From Lineus longissimus (Eukaryota > Nemertea > Pilidiophora > Heteronemertea > Lineidae): a stretch of 64,000 nucleotides of DNA. Below the pieces are notes generated by a model. That model searched no databases and was not told where the DNA came from. It was given only the letters and a program-made list of their open reading frames with translations. The stretch lies in contig NC_088326.1 in NCBI RefSeq assembly GCF_910592395.1, positions 3,975,001 through 4,039,000 on the forward strand. The letters are read 5' to 3'. Position numbers and translations under genes: made by a program. Below are positions 53,001 to 62,000 of the stretch, one piece after another. Each line of letters opens with the position of its first letter. Position 1 is the stretch's first letter.

Positions 53001-56000
53001 TAGCAACAACTCTAAAAGGCCCCTCGCCTAGCAAAAACTTTGAAAAGATCCTGACATATTTTTTGGTGCTACCAATGATCAAAACATGTTTGTTATATAA
53101 TTGTAGTTACATGATTTGGCACTTTTAAATTTCCTAGCAAATTTCTTGCTCCAGTGCATACAACCACCGATTCTGCAGCAGATGATACAAATTCCCATCC
53201 TCTCTTGGCCCGTCTGCCTCCTGGCAGATTGAACGTCCAGTGTCATGTCCTGAAGATTGCATTAAGCGGTCGACACTCGGGGATCGATCAAATCACTGCT
53301 GGTGACAATTCAATTGACCTTGGGAGGTCTTGGTTTTTTGAGCAGACGTTATTGTAGATTCCATCCTTGATGCTGAATTTTATGTAAGGTAGAATGGTAC
53401 AATTATAGCTCCCCCTGAATATCAGAAAACAGCGGGAAACATCTCACTATACACACATATTATAATTGTACCACTTTACCTTATTTATTGTACGAGGCAT
53501 ATTAGGCGTGCACAATGGATGTTTCAGGCCTGTTTAGGATAAATGGAGGGGGGGGGGGGTAGGGGCTGCAATGGATTTGGTGATGCTGCTATAAAAATTT
53601 ATTTAGAAATGAATGATTTGTGCATCCCAGTGCTGTTGCTCTTTCATGCCAATTATTTCCTAAAATTCAGTCCAAATTGTAAGTATTTAGGTAGAATTTG
53701 TAAAACTGCAGTCAGAAATTCTTGGGAGATGACTCAGCAGAATCGATTAGTAATTTGTAGCATTGTTCGGTCAGTCATAACAAACTATTTCTGATCTTAA
53801 TTGCTTCTAATTACCCTGCTGTAATCAGCATGATGTAGAGACAAAAAAGAGAGTGCTTTCACCTTGTCCTTAACTTGGGAACTTTGAAGTAAGGAGAATT
53901 TGAAATCCTGACAGAAACTTGTTTGAAGTAAATCTTGACCTGTGACTGAAAAAACAGCTTAATTCTATTAATTTGTAAAAGTTGACAGCTAATTGTTTAT
54001 CAGTCATAGTGCCATTTATTGAAATAGTTTTGGATTAAAGTTTCAGCCTTACGGTTCAAGATTAGTAGCAAGAATTACAGGTTTGAATGAGAAGTCACAT
54101 TAGGTGTTTTCGATGCTTCATCCAAGTTAGTTTTGGATTGGAGAAAAAAATGTGGGTGTTATAAAAAAATCTGCAACCTCTATTAAGCATCAGAAGTCTC
54201 CTGTAAATATGTATGTACAATCTTTTATTGTACTGGCTCATGTATTGTATATAGTGTGTACATAATGTATAGTGTACAAAAATTCGTCTCGAAAAAACCA
54301 TGTTTGTGTTATTTTCTTGCATGAGCTTGTGATGCTGATTGTGTCAGGAAGATGGTCCGTAATGGATGTGTGTGTGTGTGTGGTGTGCAAATGTGGCAAT
54401 TTGGTTTAACCCTTTGAGGGTGTAGAGTGCAGATTTTCTCAAAGTTTGCATGCTTGACCTGAGGAAAAGTGGCTGCCATGTCCTCCAAGGGTAGATGTGT
54501 GAGTTTGTAGCAGAATGCTGCTTTCAAGCCATCAAGCTTCTCATCGATCGTATGCTCTGTGGACAGCGTGTCCCAGGCTTACCCTGCTATACAGACTGGA
54601 AAGCATGTCCCAAACATACCTTGCTATACAGACAAGAAGAACAGTCCAATCGGTGCTTTCTTGGTTATTTTGGGTAAACAAGTGCAATTTTGTTTGGCGC
54701 TGGTGTAGCCATATAAATCGCTGATGTGAAAACGTGCCAAGTGGTTTTGAAATACCATGCATAACAAAAATATGTCAGTGGAATCTTGGGTGTATAGCAT
54801 TGTACGCTTGTACACCCTGTAATGGGTCGCTGTGGTGTAGTGGCTTGGACTCTCGACCAGCGGTCAAGAGGTCCCGGGTTCAATCCCCACTGTCGGCGTG
54901 AGACTGTAGGCTGGTCTCTCTGTCTTACTTGCCTCTCTGCACCCAGGTGTATAAAATGGGTACCGGTCAGAAATGCTCAGATTATAGCGCTGGTTGAGCA
55001 GCTCATCTGTGGTCTACTGAAAGGTTTCAGGACAGACTGGGGTTAAAGTGTAAAGTCGGATGACAACCTATATCGTAGTTGATATCAGACTATAAACCCT
55101 AAACTTTGGGTTAATGAGAAAGCCCAGACGGCTGTTGCCCTCCCCCTAGTGGGCTGAAAACAATTCAACCTGCCTGTCCCTACGATGACAGAGTTATTTC
55201 TGTGTTCCTACTGCTCTGATGATACCTTCAGACTAGCAATTTTTGTTGCAGAACTGTGCGACAAAAATCACTTGTTGCTGCAGATGCAACTCCATAAAGC
55301 ATGCTAGGTTCATGTTGCATGCTAATTCAAATCCGACACCCTGCCATTGCAAAGGTGTTGACTGCATGGATTCTAAACCTGACGCCCTGCCGTGGGAAAG
55401 TCAGGTGACAAAATGGATTCCCAAGACCAACTGACTCCATATAATGTGATGTTTTTTCAAAGACTTTTGGATTGTTTTAAGTGGATTTGTTCTAAGACTC
55501 CAGAGATTTTGTCCCAACGAGTAAGTCTTGTTGGTGCCCTGCTTGGCCGGTTACATTATCAATGTTGTAGGCTGCTGTCTCCACGCACTGTTCAGAAAAA
55601 AAGCATTGAAGAGAGTGGCCCGCCTCGAAGAGTGTGGCCCGCATTGGAAGAGAGTGGCCCGCCTCGAAGAGTGTGGCCCGCATTGGAAGAGAGTGGCCCG
55701 CATTGGAAGAGAGTGGCCCGCATTGGAAGAGAGTGGCCCGCATTGGAAGAGAGTGGCCCGCATTGGAAGAGAGTGGCCCGCCTTGGAAGAGAGTGGCCCG
55801 CCTTGGAAGAGAGTGGCCCGCCTTGGAAGAGAGTGGCCCGCCTTGGAAGAGAGTGGCCCGCCTTGGAAGAGAGTGGCCCGCCTTGGAAGAGGGTGGCCCG
55901 CCTTGGAAGAGAGTGGCCCGCCTTGGAAGAGAGTGGCCCGCCTTGGAAGAGAGTGGCCCGCCTTGGAAGAGAGTGGCCCGCCTTGGAAGAGAGTGGCCCG

Positions 56001-59000
56001 CCTTGGAAGAGAGTGGCCCGCCTTGGAAGAGAGTGGCCCGCCTTGGAAGAGAGTGGCCCGCCTCGAAGAGAGTGGCCCGCCTCGAAGAGAGTGGCCCGCC
56101 TCGAAGAGAGTGGCCCGCATTGGAAGAGTGTGGCCCGCATTGGAAGAGTGTGGCCCGCATTGGAAGAGTGTGGCCCGCATTGGAAGAGTGTGGCCCGCAT
56201 TGGAAGAGAGTGGCCCGCCTCGAAGAGAGTAGCCCGCCTCGAAGAGAGTAGCCCGCCTCGAAGAGAGTGGCCCGCCTCAAAGGGTGTGGCCTGCATTGGA
56301 AGAGAGTGGCCCGCATCAAAGAGAGTGGCCCGCCTCGAATGCCTGGAATCAGTGTGTACTTCTGTTTGGGTTCAGGGGATGATGTCAATCTTTCTCGTCC
56401 CCAGGTAGACCTTGCCTTACTAATGCACTTTAACCCTAGGAACGAGGTGATTTTGGTAAGAAGCCAATCAAGAGACGGAGACTGACCGATATGCTGGTGA
56501 CCTCTGAACCAGTCGCCGGCGAGGCTATTAAGGCTGAGCCACTATTATTCACCAATTCTCATGTCTTCTCATTTCAGAAAAACCTCCATGCGGCCGAATT
56601 CCTTCAAAATGTTGTCTACCTGAATCTGCAGCTTTCTGAGGATGAGAAGGTCAGTGACCCCACCCTGCCCCTTCCTCCCCTTCTAATTTTGGCCCTTTAG
56701 GCTAATAAGAGCCTTCATTGTGGAGCATTTTGGTAAAATGGTACTTGAAAAATTCGGGAATAAAGCATGTTCCAAAAAAACAACCAATGAAAGTTTTTCC
56801 TAAACATGATTGACAAGCATTCAAATACATTTCAGAGTATGTGGTTATTGCAATACACCTGTTTGCAAAACGTTCTGAATTGGCTTTTGAAGCGCGATGC
56901 AGACAAGCAATTCTTATCTCAGGGAAACGCAATAATTATCACAAGCGATAAAAATCACCTGTCTGTGAAATCCTCTCATGTGCACGCAGCAAGAAATGAT
57001 CATCGCTGCGATATGCAATAAATTTCAATAATTATGTCTACAGACTAGCAATTTTTTTATCACTCATCGCAGTAATAATAATTGCACGTCGCTGCAATAA
57101 AAATGGCTTAGCCTTAGGATTAAAGAAGTAGCGTATGTGATATCTTGTCTTCTTGTCATCATCCACAAACTTTCACACAACAGAAGGATAGCCATCGCTA
57201 TCATCAGAATCAATGCCTCGTCCATTAATCTCGCCGTAACCTGACCCGTCTTCGGTCGACCATCAGCTAATGTGCTATTTTTAGTGCAATAAGTAAGGCC
57301 GAACCAATTTGTTTCTTGATTTACCAAATTCTACAAGACATCTTTGTTGAGGTTACTGATGGGAAAAATACAGAAATCATATTTCTAAGCGCCAGAACGG
57401 TCGCTCTTGGGTCAACCATCAACTAATGGGCTATTTTTAGCTTAAGGCAATTAGGCCATACCAATTTGTTTCTGTATTTATTCGAATTTTCAACCCAGTT
57501 TCTCAAATCTTAATCTGGTTTGAAAAAAATGGAGAATTCGCACTACGTCTAAAATCTCCTATCTGGGGTGCATCTTTCATGCTCTTGATGTGGAAGATTT
57601 AGATGTGTTTTTTTCTCCAGAGATTTTCACAATTACCGGCTGGGGTCGCCTTGGAGAAGCAAGTCAGTTCTTAAAAAATCCTTCGATATTACAGTAGAAC
57701 CTCTCTATTAAGGACACCCTCGGGACTGGCAATTGCTGTCCTTTCAATGGAAAGGTGTCCTGATTAGAGAGGTCAAATTGAATGGGAAGACCAAATTTGG
57801 GACCAAAACTATTGTCCTTTATGGAGAGGGTGTCCTTAATGGAGAGGTGTCCACTAAGGGAGGTTCTACTGTACTTCCAAACCAAACCTAATATTTTTTT
57901 CCTGAATAATAAATGTCCATTATATCATACTGCAATTTCGCTGTTGCACAATATAGATATTCCTATACTATTAAAAACCACCTTGACCAGCTTAGTGTGG
58001 CGGTGTATGATAGCTGTATATTCGGCATTTCGGAGTGTAATATAGACTCATCAATAGTTGGCTTTTAACAGCCAGATCCTGGTCAATTTCAAAGATTTTG
58101 TCAAAACTTTTGCGCCCCCACCCCGGATCCACCAATTCAATATCAGAAAGAAAGATGGAAAGTTACCAAGGTGCATCGCTCATGATTATAGGAAAAAGAG
58201 GAACAACCTTTGATTTCGAACTAAATCAGTTCAGGGCCTTCATGCTGTAAGGTAAAGTGATTGCCTAATCCCCCTCATTCATAGCAAGAAAGACATATTT
58301 GCTATTGATCTCCAAGTGGCTCGTGTAGTGTCAAATCATCAGTTCCGTGAGAAGAAACCAAGGAAGTAATTGGTCTTGCCTAATCCCCTCGTTTGTTGTC
58401 GGAAAGATATGTAAGCTTCTGATCACCAATGGTTGGTGTAGTGACAAATCATTAGTTCCGTGAGAAGAAACCAAGAATGCAATTGGTCTTGCCCTTGCCT
58501 AATCCCCTTGTTTGTTGGAGGAAAGAAATGTTAGCTTGTGATCTTCAAGTGGATGGTGTAGTGACGGAAATTAATCACTGTGTGTGTCATAATAAGAGTA
58601 AACATTAGATTGTTGATGTTGTATAAACAGTGGGGATTTGGAATTGAGATGAACATGTTTGAAGGTGGCATTCTCGTCACTGAGACATAGGCTGGTCACT
58701 AAGACTCCAGGGCGAATAATGCACTTTGTGCCTCAGCCCCGGAAAACTGTATTTGTATATTTCGTTTGTCCCCTTTGTCAAGGACCAACGCACCCTTTGC
58801 GTCAAAGGAATGCTGGTTGTCTGCCGGTGAGAGTAGACAGTTGAATTGTGTCCACTGGAGCTTGCTGGTTCATGCTGGCTTGTACATAGCCAAGAGTTTC
58901 CGTCATAAAATCATTCATGGGTCCATTTTAGGATCTATTTAGATCATAACAAACCAAGTTTTACAATCGGATCCAATCATAGATTCTATGATGGTAGATC

Positions 59001-62000
59001 TCTTTATAGCTATCCGTCTCAGACCAATAAAGTCCTGAAATAAAATAATCATCTCCTATTTCAGATTCAGCGATTCAGCACCCTCTCACTACTCTACAGC
59101 CAGATAGGATTCTATCGGAAGGCGGCGTTCTTCAAACGTGTGGCGGCCATGCAGTGTGTGGCGCCGTCCAATCAGAAGCCAGGATGGATCCAGTGCTACA
59201 ATTTGCTCCTACAGACGTTGGATGGGTATCGAATCCCGATGGACCCGAGGAAGTTCCCCGATGGTAAGCGCAGAGCACTCTTCCGTGAAGAACTTTGAAA
59301 AATTTTTAAAAAAATATTGAGCTCAGAGCAGATCATCAACTGGGACATCATTAGCTCTATCAATGATATTGGGTAATTTTGATATAAGTAGGAGGAAACC
59401 GGAGACCGCGGAAAGCTACACTGTCGAAGAGAGTCGCCCTCTCTATCACTTAAGTGTACCAGTATGAACTGGGAATGGAACCCGGGACCACAGTGGTGAC
59501 AGGTGCTGATGTCTCCAAGGCGCTACTCCACCAGCCCTGTTCAGCTGTAATCTTGAAAATTGTACCTGGTGAGTACTAATCAAACAATAGAGCAGACGTC
59601 AATGTTTTTACCAGATAGAATCAGACAACAGAAGGTAGCACTGGAATTTGGAATAGACTCTGGATGTGTCAGTATCTCTTTTTCTGATATTTCCAGATCA
59701 CACCAGTGGATGGCCGGTGGTGCAACTGCGAGTCCTCCATGAGTTGGTGTACTCAGCCAGGAGAATGGGCAACCCTGCCGTCGCTATAAGGTATTTTGAA
59801 ACACTGTGCCATAACACGGGTCAGGTGTCCAATCGTGGGATCAAAGATAAGAGCGAAACTCAAAGTTTAAACTTTCTACTTAGGATTAGAGGAGCCTCAT
59901 AGCCTAGTGGTTAACACTGCTGGCTACCACGCAATAGGGCCCAGGGAGAACCCAGGATTGTATGTCTTGACGAACCAGTGTGGTTAAGGAATTAAAATTC
60001 CTCCATGTAGCTCTTCACAACACGCCACTCAACATATAAAAATTCGAGTCTTGGGATGAGACGAAAAACCGTGGTCCCTTGTACCTAAGTAAGTGTCTAT
60101 GCCAGCGCAAGTAAAAGATCCCACATAAGTGGACAGTAGCCTGAAGTGGACTCCATACCTCTGGCAAAAACTTAAAAGGGTTACGACGCCGGTAATGATA
60201 TGATATTATGATTTTTTTTAATCCAGACATATGACATTCTTGCTGCACACGATGCTGGACCACCTCTCTGAGCAGGAACGAAAAGACATCTCGCAAGTTC
60301 TCGAGACGTACACGTCAAAATGTGAGGCTCCGACCGCCACGCTGACTTTGGACAATGGCACTGTGCTCCCTCCCGTCCAGCTAGGAAAATTACCAATTGT
60401 TAAGTGAGTGTGCACAAAGATATGGTATCGAGCCATCGAAGACGCTGAAAGTTGTATAATCAGGCCATGGAGCAGTGTTCAGCAGTGGCATCAGTCCCAC
60501 CACCCATGGCTAGCGGGAATTCCCTTTAGCTCCGTCGGTAGAGAGATGGCCTTATAAGCCAGGTGTCCTTTTTGAGGTGTGAACATTTTTAGATGAAAGG
60601 CCAAGTCACAGATAAGCTTGTCAGTTTTTAACTGCCTAATAATACAATAGGGTGGACCTAGGGGCTGGTTTAATTGGGGACTATAGGCAGGAGGAGAGGG
60701 GATAATTTGGCCATATTCAAGTGACTGGTATGCACAGTAAGGGCCTTTGGTCATGTTAGACTTAGCACTAAATATATCCCTCGTACAAGCGTGAATCATT
60801 TCGACCTACTGTGAGATGTGAGAGACCCCTATTGGTAACTTTATCTTGCCTGCCAGGCTGCTGCCTATATTGTCTCTTTAAGTTACCTGTGAAATGATAT
60901 CCACTCCACAAAGTCAATACATCTAACTGATTAAAAATGAACAATACATGTACATTTGCAATGTCATTGTTCAGGAGTTGTTACGTCTTGAGCAGATTGC
61001 TTTGAAAGCAGCCCCGAACAGATATACCTTGCAGCTTTCCAAGTTTGAAAAAATACGAATCTGCGTTTGTTTTTCAGGTCTTTCAAACCCCTTAATTTGC
61101 CGCCACATCTGCGACCAATCAAAATCAAGTCGAAAGCAGACGTTGCAAAAGAGAACAACAGTCCATTTATATACTCGCCATTAATGCTCAAACAGAACAC
61201 GCGGAAATTATCAGGCCACAAAATCGGTGAGTTTCGATCAAGACAAATTTTGGCGATCGTTAAAATCATCTTCAATCCTAATCCAATCCACCGTGTAGAA
61301 ATATTGCCAAATTCGATGTTTTTATTGACATAAATCTATTAAGGTATTATTTGAATGGGTGAAAAACTTGTGATTTCGTCATGTTCAAATGTTCTTCATG
61401 TGTGTGGGTCAGGGGTACTAAACTCTGCCAAAACCCTGCGAAAACAATAATATTTTACTCAGATATTAAAAAATTGATAATTAGGGTCATGATTTTACTG
61501 ACAAGTGTTCATCTTGTTTCAGGCTTTAGTTGGGTTGAGGGGAATGTGTGTGAAGTGGCCTTGCAAGTATGTAACCCAATGCCTTATGAACTCAAAGTCA
61601 TCAATATGGTAAGTGAGCTGGGGTGTTCACCATGCGTGGTGGGGATTGGGGGGGCAACATGTGTGAGGTGAACATGAAAGGGTGGGCGTATTACATCTAT
61701 ATGTATGGGGCGGCAGGCGTATTACATCTATATGTATGGGGGGGGGGCAGGGTCGAGATTTTGAGGCAAAAGTAATAATTACTCATATGAAATAAAAAAT
61801 GTTGGTGAAATTGGCTGTTATCTGTTTACCACAATAAAATAATGAATTGATGTGGTCTCATTTCCCTTTGTAACGGCCTTCTTGAATAAATTTTGTGTAA
61901 TGTCATCATCTTTATTTTTCAGGGATTATTAACTGAAGGTGTCGAGTTTGAATCCTACCCAGCCAACCTCTCCCTGCCAGCTGAGTCAGGGCCTTACCCT

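Noticed and set aside
54824-54900. Possible functional tRNA gene
   Set aside because: Good A and B boxes, but the acceptor stem does not close and a SINE body follows.
55392-56408. Arg/Pro-rich proteins of 200-338 codons on both strands
   Set aside because: All lie in the stop-free 20-bp minisatellite.
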